Shown here piece after piece: positions 1 through 6,367 of a stretch of DNA of 6,367 nucleotides; within the stretch, counting starts at the first letter, position 1; each line of letters opens with the position of its first letter. Location: assembly GCA_003512805.1 (NCBI GenBank), contig DOOK01000415.1, positions 1 through 6,367 of the forward strand. Reading direction: 5' to 3'. Both the position numbers and the translations under genes were made by a program. Below the pieces are notes generated by a model that did no database searches, was not told the origin of the DNA, and worked only from the letters and a program-made list of their open reading frames with translations. Origin of the DNA: Erwinia sp. GTDB taxonomy: Bacteria; Pseudomonadota; Gammaproteobacteria; Enterobacterales; Enterobacteriaceae.

Positions 1-571
1 CTTCCACACAGCTTAGCGCAGCGTCGCCAAAAAGGCGGCTCAGGCAGCGATAGCAAGGCTCCGCTTCCTGCCAGCTGAATACACTGATTTGCCCCTCCAT
101 ACGGATAGCCGCGCCGGAAACCAGCGGCGTCTTGCTGGCGAAGCAGAGACGGTTTAGCTGCTCGCGGGTTGCCACGTTATCGGTACAGTCCAGCACAACG
201 TCATGCCGGGCAATCAAGGTAGCCAGCTCCGCATCATCAAGCTGGCGATCGATCGCCTCTGTTACGCAATGAGGATTGATTTCGCTGAGCTGACGGCGCG
301 CGGACTCGACCTTTGGCAGGCCGATCTGCGCATCGTGATGCAGGATTTGCCGCTGTAAGTTAGAGACGGAAACGCTGTCAAAATCCACCAGCGTCATATG
401 GCCTGTCCCAGCGGAGGCGAGGTAAAGGCTGGCGGCACAGCCCAGCCCGCCCAGCCCGACGATGAGGACGTTAGCCGCCTTCAGCGCTTCCTGCCCGTCG
501 AAGTCGAAGCCACGCAGCACGATTTGACGGTTGTAGCGCAGCATCTCCTCGTCACTTAATTCAGGCTTCAT
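1..571 (-). CDS. moeB: Molybdopterin-synthase adenylyltransferase MoeB (3' end cut by window edge)
   Basis: MoeB is the cytoplasmic E1-like enzyme that uses ATP to adenylate the C-terminal glycine of MoaD, the step before sulfur transfer to MoaD in molybdopterin synthesis. I read 190 codons from the ATG at 571; the E. coli protein has about 249, so roughly 60 C-terminal residues lie beyond the left edge. Visible family marks are the N-terminal RYNRQ (residues 12-16), the nucleotide-binding loop GLGGLG (39-44), the acidic pair in LVDFD (61-65), NLQRQ (71-75), LDCTDN (127-132), SGAAIRMEG (152-160) and the first zinc-binding pair CYRC (Cys173, Cys176). Cys188 matches the conserved cysteine near E. 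coli position 187. The second zinc cysteine pair would be in the missing part. The start overlaps the moeA stop by one base. The protein resembles E. coli MoeB throughout. ThiF is the main alternative in this fold, but the sequence and the moeA neighbour favour MoeB. Confidence 0.96.
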   Translation of the reverse strand, partial: MKPELSDEEMLRYNRQIVLRGFDFDGQEALKAANVLIVGLGGLGCAASLYLASAGTGHMTLVDFDSVSVSNLQRQILHHDAQIGLPKVESARRQLSEINPHCVTEAIDRQLDDAELATLIARHDVVLDCTDNVATREQLNRLCFASKTPLVSGAAIRMEGQISVFSWQEAEPCYRCLSRLFGDAALSCVE

Positions 572-1806
572 TACCCCTCCAGCAGGCTGTTAAACGGCTC
601 GACTTCCACCCATTCGCCAGCCTGAACGTTACCGCGCTCGCGCTCCAGCACGATAAAGCAGTTTGCCTGGCTGAATGAGCTAAAGACATGCGAGCCTTGC
701 GGGCCAGTACTGCTGACTTCCAGCTCGCCCTGGGCGTTTTGCGATAACACACCGCGCTGAAAATCGAGCCTGCCCGGCGTTTTTTTCAGGTTGCTGGCGC
801 ATTTTACCCGCTGACGTGGCGGCAGCGCGGAAGCCGTCAGGCCGCTAAGTTTCGCCAGCAGGGGCTGTACCAGCTGATAAAAGGTCAGCACGGCGGAAAC
901 GGGGTTACCCGGCAGTCCACAAAACCAGCTGTGTTGCAGACGGCCGAAAGCAAAGGGTTTGCCCGGTTTGATCGCCAGCTTCCAAAAATCGATCCTGCCT
1001 GTCTCTTCCAGCATTGCCTTCGTGTAGTCCGCTTCGCCCACCGACACGCCGCCGCTGCTGATGACCACGTCGGCCCGGCTGTCCGCCTCAATAAAGGCCG
1101 CACGCAGCGCGGTCTGATTATCGCGAATAATGCCGAGGTCAATCACCTCGCAGCCCAGCTTTTCCAACATCAGACGTACGGCAAAGCGGTTGGTGTCATA
1201 AATTTGCCCGGCGGCAAGCGGCTCGCCGACCGGTTGAAGCTCATCGCCGGTAGAAAACACCGCCACGCGCAGCCGACGTTTAACGGTCACTTCCGGCACG
1301 CCGAGCGAGGCCAGCAGCGGAAGTTCTGCCGCGCCCAGGCGGGTTCCGGCCTTTAGTACGCTCGCACCCCGGGCAATATCTTCACCGGCCAGACGGATAT
1401 TCTGCCCGGCCCTGACCGCCGCCAGGATGTTAACGGCTTCGCCAGCCTGTTCGGTCTCTTCCTGCATGACCACGGCTTCTGCGCCTGCCGGGACGGGCGC
1501 GCCGGTCATAATGCGAAGGCAGCTGCCAGCGGGCCAGTCGCCGCTAAAGGGGGCGCCGGCAAAGGCTTTACCTGCCACAGGCAGCGGGCTGCCCGAGGTC
1601 AGGTCGGCCAGGCGTACGGCATAACCGTCCATCGCGGAGTTGGCAAACGGGGGCACATCAACAGGAGAGATAACGGCCGCAGCGGTAATTCTGCCCGTGG
1701 CCGCCGTCAGCGGGACCGTTTCAGTTTCTGTAACCGGCGTAACGCTATCCAGCATGGTAGACAGCGCATCGTCAAGGGAGATCAGTCCCGCAGTAAAAGC
1801 TTCCAT
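571..1806 (-). CDS. moeA: Molybdopterin molybdenumtransferase MoeA
   Basis: MoeA inserts molybdate into adenylated molybdopterin, with release of AMP, to give active molybdenum cofactor in the cytoplasm. The 411-residue length equals that of E. coli MoeA, and the sequence matches it from end to end. Visible marks are [14 protein letters not shown] (residues 50-63, with the conserved Asp60), RIMTGAPVP (98-106), VMQEETE (113-119), [11 protein letters not shown] (134-144), FSTGDEL (184-190), GQIYDTNR (200-207), [11 protein letters not shown] (250-260, the molybdopterin-binding MogA-like loop), KPGKPFAFG (280-288) and LPGNPVSA (298-305). These cover the N-terminal linker domain, the central MogA-like domain and the C-terminal beta domain that carries GRLDFQRG (345-352). 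GAGGA sits four bases before the ATG and supports this start. It is the first gene of a moeA-moeB operon transcribed leftwards, divergent from iaaA. No key residue is missing. Confidence 0.98.
   Translation of the reverse strand: MEAFTAGLISLDDALSTMLDSVTPVTETETVPLTAATGRITAAAVISPVDVPPFANSAMDGYAVRLADLTSGSPLPVAGKAFAGAPFSGDWPAGSCLRIMTGAPVPAGAEAVVMQEETEQAGEAVNILAAVRAGQNIRLAGEDIARGASVLKAGTRLGAAELPLLASLGVPEVTVKRRLRVAVFSTGDELQPVGEPLAAGQIYDTNRFAVRLMLEKLGCEVIDLGIIRDNQTALRAAFIEADSRADVVISSGGVSVGEADYTKAMLEETGRIDFWKLAIKPGKPFAFGRLQHSWFCGLPGNPVSAVLTFYQLVQPLLAKLSGLTASALPPRQRVKCASNLKKTPGRLDFQRGVLSQNAQGELEVSSTGPQGSHVFSSFSQANCFIVLERERGNVQAGEWVEVEPFNSLLEG
573..580 (-). promoter_or_regulatory. Ribosome binding site of moeB inside the moeA 3' end
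   Basis: Read on the minus strand, GGAGGGGT lies just before the moeB ATG and within the last codons of moeA. The purine-rich core is a strong Shine-Dalgarno sequence. Together with the TAATG stop/start overlap it supports the chosen start and suggests translational coupling of moeB to moeA. Confidence 0.75.
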
Positions 1807-1810
1807 AACG

Positions 1811-1815
1811 TCCTC
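1811..1815 (-). promoter_or_regulatory. Ribosome binding site of moeA
   Basis: On the minus strand GAGGA is followed by the four bases CGTT and then the moeA ATG. It is a reasonable Shine-Dalgarno match with slightly short spacing. No competing in-frame start is needed, because the protein begins at the same point as the E. coli homologue. Confidence 0.65.
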
Positions 1816-1820
1816 GGCGT

Positions 1821-1836
1821 ACCCGCCAGTGCGGGC
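1821..1836 (-). repeat. Small GC-rich hairpin in the moeA leader
   Basis: In the moeA transcript CCCGC and GCGGG flank the tetraloop ACTG, and a closing G-U pair extends the stem to six pairs. The hairpin lies about five bases before the Shine-Dalgarno GAGGA. Its arms contain no run of U, so it does not look like a terminator. It could affect ribosome access, but function is inference. The full molybdenum-cofactor riboswitch known upstream of moaA in E. coli is much larger, and I see nothing like it here. Confidence 0.4.
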
Positions 1837-1872
1837 AGGCTATACAATCAGATGGCAAATAGTATGGCGCGA

Positions 1873-1901
1873 ATTATCCATGCGGTCACGCAAAGCGACA
1901 A
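1873..1901 (-). promoter_or_regulatory. Candidate sigma-70 promoter for moeA-moeB
   Basis: On the minus strand the -35 candidate TTGTCG (1901-1896, four of six consensus bases) and the -10 candidate GATAAT (1878-1873, five of six) are separated by exactly 17 bases. Transcription would begin near 1866, giving a leader of about 60 nucleotides. I judged the match by eye. In E. coli moeA is reported to respond to ArcA and NarL, but I cannot point to a convincing site for either here. Confidence 0.5.
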
Positions 1902-1904
1902 ACA

Positions 1905-1930
1905 GGTTATAAACCATAAGCTTTCGTTAT
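1905..1930. promoter_or_regulatory. AT-rich dyad cluster between the divergent promoters (possible regulator site)
   Basis: GGTT-ATA-AACC (1905-1915) is a perfect inverted repeat with four-base arms. It overlaps an alternating series TTAT, ATAA, TTAT at 1907-1910, 1916-1919 and 1927-1930. The cluster lies just upstream of the moeA -35 element and at about -83 to -58 from the predicted iaaA start. LysR-type activators often bind there. The E. coli iaaA (ybiK) region has been reported to be CysB-regulated, so CysB is one candidate, but its consensus is loose and I cannot assign the site. Confidence 0.3.
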
Positions 1931-1951
1931 TACCGCTGTGCCCACATTCCG

Positions 1952-1968
1952 CTTTACATCACTTTACA
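1952..1968 (+). repeat. Direct repeat CTTTACA, ten-base period, at the iaaA -35 region
   Basis: CTTTACA occurs at 1952-1958 and again at 1962-1968, a ten-base period close to one helical turn. The first copy contains the predicted -35 hexamer of the iaaA promoter. The spacing could suit a regulator bound to one face of the DNA, but a seven-base repeat can arise by chance in an AT-rich promoter. Confidence 0.3.
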
Positions 1969-1981
1969 GCCTGCCTATAGT
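1953..1981 (+). promoter_or_regulatory. Candidate sigma-70 promoter for the iaaA-gsiA-gsiB operon
   Basis: TTTACA (1953-1958) and TATAGT (1976-1981) each match five of six consensus bases and are separated by exactly 17 bases. This is the best promoter match in the intergenic region on this strand. Transcription would start near 1988, giving a leader of about 70 nucleotides before iaaA. Confidence 0.6.
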
Positions 1982-2013
1982 CAAAAACGGTCACAATTCG
2001 ATAAAACCATTCT

Positions 2014-2024
2014 AACACAGTGTT
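2014..2024. repeat. Perfect 11-base palindrome in the iaaA leader
   Basis: AACAC-A-GTGTT is a perfect inverted repeat with five-base arms around one central base. It lies about 26-36 bases downstream of the predicted iaaA transcription start, where a repressor operator could act. As RNA it would form only a weak four-pair hairpin. The following T-run is interrupted, so I do not call it a terminator. Confidence 0.3.
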
Positions 2025-2059
2025 TTTCTTGCCGATTTGACACGCAGAGTAAACGGATC

Positions 2060-3022
2060 ATGAGCAGAGCAGCGATCGTCATTCATGGCGGCGCGGGTGC
2101 TATTGCCCGCGCCAGCCTGAGCGCAGACAAAGAGCGGCGCTATATTGAGGCGCTTTCAGACATTGTTGCCAGCGGCCAGGCGATCCTGGCACAGGGCGGC
2201 AGTGCGCTGGATGCGGTAACGGAAGCCGTGCGTCTGCTGGAAGAGTGTCCACTTTTTAATGCGGGTAAGGGGGCGGTCTTTACTCATCAGGGCACACATG
2301 AACTGGACGCCTGCGTGATGGACGGCAGATCGCTGGAAGCAGGCGCGGTCGCGGGTGTGAAACAGGTGCGCAACCCGATACTGGTCGCGCGGGCCGTACT
2401 GGAAAAAAGTCCGCACGTACTGTTTATTGGCGAAGGGGCAGAGCAGTTTGCTGTTGAGCAAGGATTTGCGCCGGTGCCGCCCGATTTCTTTTCTACTCCG
2501 GAACGGTTTGAACAGCTACAGCGAGCGCTAAAGCAGCAGGAGATTCTGCTGGATCATGATGGTGAGACCCGGTCGTCCGGCGATCCGCTCGATCCCGATC
2601 GTAAATTCGGGACCGTAGGCGCGGTGGCGCTGGATCGGCACGGTAATCTGGCAGCGGCCACATCAACCGGCGGGATGACTAACAAGCAGGCCGGGCGCGT
2701 CGGTGATTCGCCGATTGTGGGCGCGGGCTGCTATGCCAATAACGCCAACGTGGCGGTGTCCTGCACCGGCAGCGGCGAAGTCTTTATGCGTACGCTGGCG
2801 GCCTACGATATTGCGGCCTTGATGGAATACAGCGGGTTGTCTCTTAAGCAGGCCAGCGAGCGCGTGGTGATGGAAAAAATCAGCGTGCTGGGCGGCAGCG
2901 GCGGCGTCATAGCGATAGATCGTGAAGGCAACATTGCGCTGCCGTTTAACAGCGAAGGCATGTATCGGGGTTTTGGCTACGTGGGCGATGCGCCAAACGT
3001 GGGAATCTATCGCGAAGAATAG
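2060..3022 (+). CDS. iaaA: Isoaspartyl peptidase / L-asparaginase (beta-aspartyl-peptidase) precursor IaaA
   Basis: IaaA hydrolyses beta-aspartyl (isoaspartyl) dipeptides and, less specifically, L-asparagine. It is an N-terminal-nucleophile hydrolase made as one chain that cuts itself into alpha and beta subunits. The 320 residues compare with 321 in E. coli. Visible marks are the N-terminal IHGGAGA (residues 8-14), EECPLFNAGKGAV (61-73), HELDACVMDG (80-89), the self-cleavage site between Gly184 and Thr185 in GTVGAVALD (184-192), STGGMTNK (202-209), GRVGDSP (212-218) and CTGSGE (235-240). Thr185 becomes the nucleophile; Arg213, Asp216 and the TGSG segment form the usual substrate pocket. The linker before Thr185 is about six residues longer than in E. 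coli, and the C terminus is about seven shorter. The Shine-Dalgarno is weak (GAG at 2047-2049 or CGGA at 2054-2057), but homology fixes this start. It is the first gene of the operon, nine bases before gsiA. Confidence 0.97.
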   Translation: MSRAAIVIHGGAGAIARASLSADKERRYIEALSDIVASGQAILAQGGSALDAVTEAVRLLEECPLFNAGKGAVFTHQGTHELDACVMDGRSLEAGAVAGVKQVRNPILVARAVLEKSPHVLFIGEGAEQFAVEQGFAPVPPDFFSTPERFEQLQRALKQQEILLDHDGETRSSGDPLDPDRKFGTVGAVALDRHGNLAAATSTGGMTNKQAGRVGDSPIVGAGCYANNANVAVSCTGSGEVFMRTLAAYDIAALMEYSGLSLKQASERVVMEKISVLGGSGGVIAIDREGNIALPFNSEGMYRGFGYVGDAPNVGIYREE

Positions 3023-3026
3023 GGAG
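3021..3026 (+). promoter_or_regulatory. Ribosome binding site of gsiA, overlapping the iaaA stop
   Basis: AGGGAG shares its first two bases with the iaaA TAG stop and lies five bases before the gsiA ATG. A terminating ribosome would sit directly on the next initiation site, which fits coupled translation and supports the chosen gsiA start. Confidence 0.75.
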
Positions 3027-3031
3027 TCAGT

Positions 3032-4882
3032 ATGGCCAGTGGATCCGCTCTGCCCGCCGGACAGGTTTTGTCGGTTAAAAACTTAAGCGTCAGCTTCGCA
3101 CAGGAAGGCGAAACCGTGCAGGCGGTAAAAAATCTTTCGCTGGATGTGCAGCGTGGCGAAACGCTGGCGATAGTAGGTGAATCAGGATCCGGGAAATCGG
3201 TGACCTCGCTGGCGCTGATGCGGCTGATAGAGCAGGGCGGAGGGCGCATCGACAGCGGCGAGATCTGGCTGCGACGCCGCAGCGGCGAAACGATCGATCT
3301 GCTCCGTACGCCACAATCAGCCTTACGCAAGGTACGTGGCGCGGATATGGCGATGATATTTCAGGAGCCGATGACCTCGCTCAATCCGGTATTCCCTGTC
3401 GGCGATCAAATCGCAGAATCCATTATTTTGCATCAGGGCAAAAGCCACCGCGAGGCGCTGAAAGAAGCGGAACGGATGCTGGATTTAGTGCGTATCCCCG
3501 AAGCCAGAAACGTGCTGGGCCGCTTTCCGCATCAGCTTTCTGGCGGGATGCGCCAGCGGGTGATGATCGCCATGGCGCTCTCCTGTCGGCCGGCGCTGTT
3601 GATTGCTGACGAACCCACCACGGCGCTGGACGTGACTATTCAGGCGCAAATCCTGCAGCTGATCCGCGTGCTGCAAAAAGAGATGCAGATGGGCGTGATT
3701 TTTATCACCCATGATATGGGCGTGGTGGCGGAAATGGCCGATCGCGTCCAGGTGATGTATCGCGGCGATGTGGTGGAAAACGGGCCGGTTGACGCTATCT
3801 TTCAGGATCCGCAGCAGGATTACACCCGCGCGTTGCTGGCCGCCGTGCCGAAACTGGGCGCGATGCGGGGCAAACCTTTTCCGGCCCATTTTCCGTTACT
3901 GACGGTCGGTAACCAAATGGACGAAAAACAGGATACCGTTGTGACTAATGCCCCGCCGGTGCTGCAGGTGAGGGATTTGGTCACGCGTTTCGATATACGT
4001 AGCGGTATTTTCAACCGCGTTACGCGCCGCGTTCATGCCGTGGAAAAAGTCAGTTTCGATCTGCACGCGGGCGAAACGCTGGCGCTGGTAGGCGAATCGG
4101 GCTGCGGGAAATCCACTACCGGACGTTCGCTGTTGCGGCTGGTGGCCAGTCAGGGGGGCACCATTACCTTTAACGGGCAGCGCATCGACAACCTTACCGG
4201 TGCGGCGCTCTCTCATCTGCGGCGCGATATCCAGTTTATCTTTCAGGATCCCTATGCTTCGCTCGACCCTCGTCTGACGGTGGGCTTTTCTATTATGGAG
4301 CCGCTGCTGGTGCATGGCGTGGCGAAAGGTAAAGAGGCCGAAGCGCGCGTGGCCTGGCTGCTTGAACGGGTCGGCCTGCTACCGGAACACGCCCGGCGCT
4401 ACCCGCACGAGTTTTCCGGCGGTCAGCGACAGCGTATTTGCATTGCACGGGCGCTGGCGCTAAATCCAAAAGTCGTTATCGCTGATGAATCCGTCTCGGC
4501 GTTAGACGTGTCGGTGCAGGCACAAATCGTCAATCTGATGATGGATCTGCAGCGCGAGTTCGGCATCGCTTTTCTGTTTATTTCTCACGATATGGCGGTG
4601 GTGGAACGGATCAGCCATCGCGTGGCGGTGATGTATCTGGGGCAGATTGTAGAAATTGGTTCGCGTCAGGCGGTATTCGAAAATCCTCAGCATCCCTATA
4701 CGCGTAAATTAATGTCTGCTGTGCCGGTAGCCGATCCGCAACATCGCCGTCGCGAACGCGCGCTGCTGGCAGATGAAATTCCCAGCCCGATTCGGGCCGT
4801 TGGCGAAGAACCTGAAGTCGCGCCGTTGGTAGAGGTGGGCACAGGACACTATGTCGCCCGTCATGCCGTCGGCGGCGTCTGA
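3032..4882 (+). CDS. gsiA: Glutathione ABC transporter, double ATP-binding subunit GsiA
   Basis: GsiA is the cytoplasmic ATPase that drives glutathione uptake through the GsiC/GsiD permease. The 616 residues (623 in E. coli) contain two ABC domains in one chain. Domain 1 has Walker A GESGSGKS (49-56), Q-loop Gln111, signature LSGGM (169-173), Walker B ending in Asp193-Glu194 and H-loop His227. Domain 2 has GESGCGKS (354-361), Gln405, signature FSGGQ (461-465), Asp485-Glu486 and His519. Both therefore look catalytically intact. Each is followed by the short extension typical of oligopeptide/dipeptide-type ATPases: PQQDYTR (260-266) and PQHPYTR (552-558). The linker at about 285-310 is low in conservation. 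The fused-ATPase layout also occurs in other peptide/nickel transporter ATPases, but full-length resemblance to E. coli GsiA (YliA) and the iaaA and gsiB neighbours make GsiA the clear choice. A 34-base gap separates it from gsiB. Confidence 0.97.
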   Translation: MASGSALPAGQVLSVKNLSVSFAQEGETVQAVKNLSLDVQRGETLAIVGESGSGKSVTSLALMRLIEQGGGRIDSGEIWLRRRSGETIDLLRTPQSALRKVRGADMAMIFQEPMTSLNPVFPVGDQIAESIILHQGKSHREALKEAERMLDLVRIPEARNVLGRFPHQLSGGMRQRVMIAMALSCRPALLIADEPTTALDVTIQAQILQLIRVLQKEMQMGVIFITHDMGVVAEMADRVQVMYRGDVVENGPVDAIFQDPQQDYTRALLAAVPKLGAMRGKPFPAHFPLLTVGNQMDEKQDTVVTNAPPVLQVRDLVTRFDIRSGIFNRVTRRVHAVEKVSFDLHAGETLALVGESGCGKSTTGRSLLRLVASQGGTITFNGQRIDNLTGAALSHLRRDIQFIFQDPYASLDPRLTVGFSIMEPLLVHGVAKGKEAEARVAWLLERVGLLPEHARRYPHEFSGGQRQRICIARALALNPKVVIADESVSALDVSVQAQIVNLMMDLQREFGIAFLFISHDMAVVERISHRVAVMYLGQIVEIGSRQAVFENPQHPYTRKLMSAVPVADPQHRRRERALLADEIPSPIRAVGEEPEVAPLVEVGTGHYVARHAVGGV

Positions 4883-4883
4883 A

Positions 4884-4894
4884 TATGCTGCATA
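4884..4894. repeat. 11-base palindrome in the gsiA-gsiB spacer
   Basis: TATGC-T-GCATA is a perfect inverted repeat with five-base arms, two bases after the gsiA stop codon. As RNA it would form only a four-pair hairpin, too weak and without a T-run to end transcription. It might influence relative expression of gsiB or be chance. Confidence 0.3.
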
Positions 4895-4904
4895 ACAAAG
4901 TTAC

Positions 4905-4910
4905 AGGAGA
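4905..4910 (+). promoter_or_regulatory. Ribosome binding site of gsiB
   Basis: AGGAGA is a strong Shine-Dalgarno sequence six bases before the ATG at 4917. It fixes the gsiB start and, being stronger than that of iaaA, fits the need for more binding protein than transporter. Confidence 0.8.
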
Positions 4911-4916
4911 AAAAGC

Positions 4917-6367
4917 ATGATTATTGAACGCAAGCTGCTGTTGGCTGCCGGGATCCTGAGCAGCCTGACGGCGGTTCCGGCCTGGGCGGCAAAAGATGCA
5001 ACCATCGCCGTTGGCTCTAATTTCACCACGCTCGATCCTTATGATGCTAACGACACGCTGTCACAGGCGGTGGCTAAATCCTTCTATCAGGGTCTGTTCG
5101 GCTTTGATAAAGAGATGAAGCGAATTAACGTGCTGGCTGAAAGCTTTGACGCCAGCAAGGATGGGCTGACCTATACCATCAAGCTGCGCAGCGGCATCAA
5201 GTTCCAGGACGGCACCGATTTCAATGCTGAGGCCGTCAAGGTGAACCTGGATCGCGCCAGCAATCCTGATAATCATCTCAAGCGCTACAATCTGTTTAAG
5301 TCTGTGGCCACTACCGAAGTGGTCGATCCTACCACCGTAAAAATTACCCTGAAACAGCCGTTCTCTGCTTTTATCAATACGCTTGCCAGCCCGGCAGCGG
5401 CGATGATTTCACCGACCGCGCTGAAGAAATACGGTAAAGAGATCGGTTTTCATCCGGTCGGCACCGGCCCGTACGAGCTGGAAACCTGGAACCAGACCGA
5501 TTTTGTGAAGGTGAAAAAGTTTGCCGGTTACTGGAAGGCTGGCTATCCGAAACTGGACAGCATTACCTGGCGTCCGGTGGTAGATAACAATACCCGCGCC
5601 GCGATGCTGCAAACCGGTGAGGCAAACTTTGCTTTCCCCATCCCTTATGAGCAGGCCAAACTGCTGGAAAAAAACAGCAAGCTGGATTTGGTAGCCACGC
5701 CTTCCATCATGCAGCGCTATATCAGTTTTAACGTCACCCAGAAGCCATTTGATAATCCAAAAGTACGTGAAGCCATTAACTACGCTATCAATCGTCAGGC
5801 GCTGGTGAAAGTGGCCTTTGCCGGTTATGCCACGCCGGCTACCGGCATTGTACCGCCGTCGATCCAGTATGCGCAGAGCTACCCGCCGCTGGAGTACAAC
5901 CCGGCGAAAGCGCGTGAACTGCTAAAAGAGGCAGGCTACCCGAACGGCTTCAGCACCACGCTATGGTCTTCACATAACCATAGTACAGCGCAGAAAGTGC
6001 TGCAGTTTACTCAGCAACAGCTGGCGCAGGTAGGAATTAAAGTCACGGTCACTGCAATGGATGCTGGCCAGCGCGCGGCTCAGGTTGAAGACAAGGGCCA
6101 GAAAGAGAGTGGCGTGAAAATGTTCTATACCGGCTGGAGCGCCTCGACGGGCGAAGCTAACTGGGCGCTGACGCCGCTGTTTGCCACGCAGTCCTGGCCG
6201 CCAACTATTTTCAATACCGCTTTTTACAGTAATCCCCAGGTGGATAAGGATTTAGCCGACGCGTTAAACACCACGGACAATCAGAAAAAAGCCTCGCTCT
6301 ATAAAGATGCGCAGGATCGCATCTGGAACGATCGCCCATGGGCACCGCTGGTGGTAGAAAAGCTGGT
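4917..6367 (+). CDS. gsiB: Periplasmic glutathione-binding protein GsiB (3' end cut by window edge)
   Basis: GsiB is the periplasmic solute-binding protein that delivers glutathione to the GsiACD importer. It belongs to the SBP family 5 (oligopeptide/dipeptide-binding) group. I read 483 codons with no stop; E. coli GsiB has 512 residues, so about 30 are missing at the right edge. Residues 1-24 look like a Sec signal peptide: ERK near the start, a hydrophobic stretch (7-20), and a likely cut after AWA (22-24). No lipobox cysteine is present, so it should be a soluble periplasmic protein. Family and orthologue marks include [15 protein letters not shown] (32-46), [14 protein letters not shown] (95-108), [18 protein letters not shown] (179-196), [13 protein letters not shown] (224-236), [20 protein letters not shown] (262-281) and FYTGWSAST (403-411). 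Only the signal peptide differs strongly from E. coli. gsiC and gsiD should follow beyond the edge. Confidence 0.96.
   Translation, partial: MIIERKLLLAAGILSSLTAVPAWAAKDATIAVGSNFTTLDPYDANDTLSQAVAKSFYQGLFGFDKEMKRINVLAESFDASKDGLTYTIKLRSGIKFQDGTDFNAEAVKVNLDRASNPDNHLKRYNLFKSVATTEVVDPTTVKITLKQPFSAFINTLASPAAAMISPTALKKYGKEIGFHPVGTGPYELETWNQTDFVKVKKFAGYWKAGYPKLDSITWRPVVDNNTRAAMLQTGEANFAFPIPYEQAKLLEKNSKLDLVATPSIMQRYISFNVTQKPFDNPKVREAINYAINRQALVKVAFAGYATPATGIVPPSIQYAQSYPPLEYNPAKARELLKEAGYPNGFSTTLWSSHNHSTAQKVLQFTQQQLAQVGIKVTVTAMDAGQRAAQVEDKGQKESGVKMFYTGWSASTGEANWALTPLFATQSWPPTIFNTAFYSNPQVDKDLADALNTTDNQKKASLYKDAQDRIWNDRPWAPLVVEKL

Noticed and set aside
931..1912. Open frames on the plus strand across moeA and its leader (931-1356, 1427-1624, 1640-1912)
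   Set aside because: They are antisense to a clearly conserved moeA, lack ribosome sites and recognisable domains, and are the usual by-product of GC-rich codon use.
1980..1995. Possible CRP site around TCACA at 1991-1995
   Set aside because: Only one half-site is present; the position expected for the TGTGA half reads GTCAA.
2037..2042. Perfect -35-like TTGACA just before iaaA
   Set aside because: A -10 element at normal spacing would fall inside the iaaA coding region, and no suitable hexamer is there; the promoter at 1953-1981 is much better.
1807..2059. Molybdenum-cofactor riboswitch or small RNA gene in the intergenic region
   Set aside because: The predicted moeA leader is only about 60 nucleotides with one six-pair hairpin, and no terminator-like structure was seen on either strand.
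3040..4957. GGATCC repeated several times across gsiA and gsiB
   Set aside because: Some copies arise from the conserved Gln-Asp-Pro codons CAG GAT CC after the Q-loop and elsewhere; the spacing is irregular and there is no sign of an engineered or mobile repeat.
2156..5612. Many minus-strand open frames opposite iaaA, gsiA and gsiB
   Set aside because: Their composition is typical of antisense shadows (His, Arg and Pro rich), they have no motifs, and the plus-strand genes explain the sequence fully.

Overview
The window looks like an ordinary chromosomal segment from a gamma-proteobacterium of the order Enterobacterales. The proteins resemble the Escherichia coli MoeB, MoeA, IaaA, GsiA and GsiB sequences along their whole visible length. 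They differ enough to suggest a relative outside Escherichia/Salmonella, perhaps Erwiniaceae (Erwinia/Pantoea-like). That placement is inference from recalled sequences, not from a search.

Layout: positions 1-1806 hold a minus-strand molybdenum-cofactor operon, read right to left as moeA (complete) then moeB (3' end cut off by the window edge). The two genes overlap by one base in TAATG. Positions 1807-2059 form a 253-bp divergent intergenic region with a good sigma-70-type promoter candidate for each direction and several small dyads between and downstream of them. Positions 2060-6367 hold a plus-strand operon: iaaA (isoaspartyl peptidase/asparaginase), gsiA (double-headed glutathione ABC transporter ATPase) and gsiB (periplasmic glutathione-binding protein, lacking about its last 30 residues). 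The permease genes gsiC and gsiD are expected beyond the right edge.

How the genes work together: MoeB adenylates MoaD so that molybdopterin synthase can be recharged with sulfur. MoeA inserts molybdate into adenylated molybdopterin. GsiB captures glutathione in the periplasm and GsiA powers its import. IaaA is an Ntn-hydrolase that cleaves beta-aspartyl dipeptides and asparagine; its place at the head of the operon suggests a joint peptide/sulfur/nitrogen scavenging role. Gaps of 9 and 34 bp indicate that iaaA-gsiA-gsiB is co-transcribed.

I found no mobile elements, tRNA/rRNA genes, CRISPR arrays, frameshifts or foreign-looking islands. No new biological system is apparent. The points worth a second look are small: the shared regulatory region, a six-residue expansion next to the IaaA self-cleavage site, and minor leader/spacer structures.
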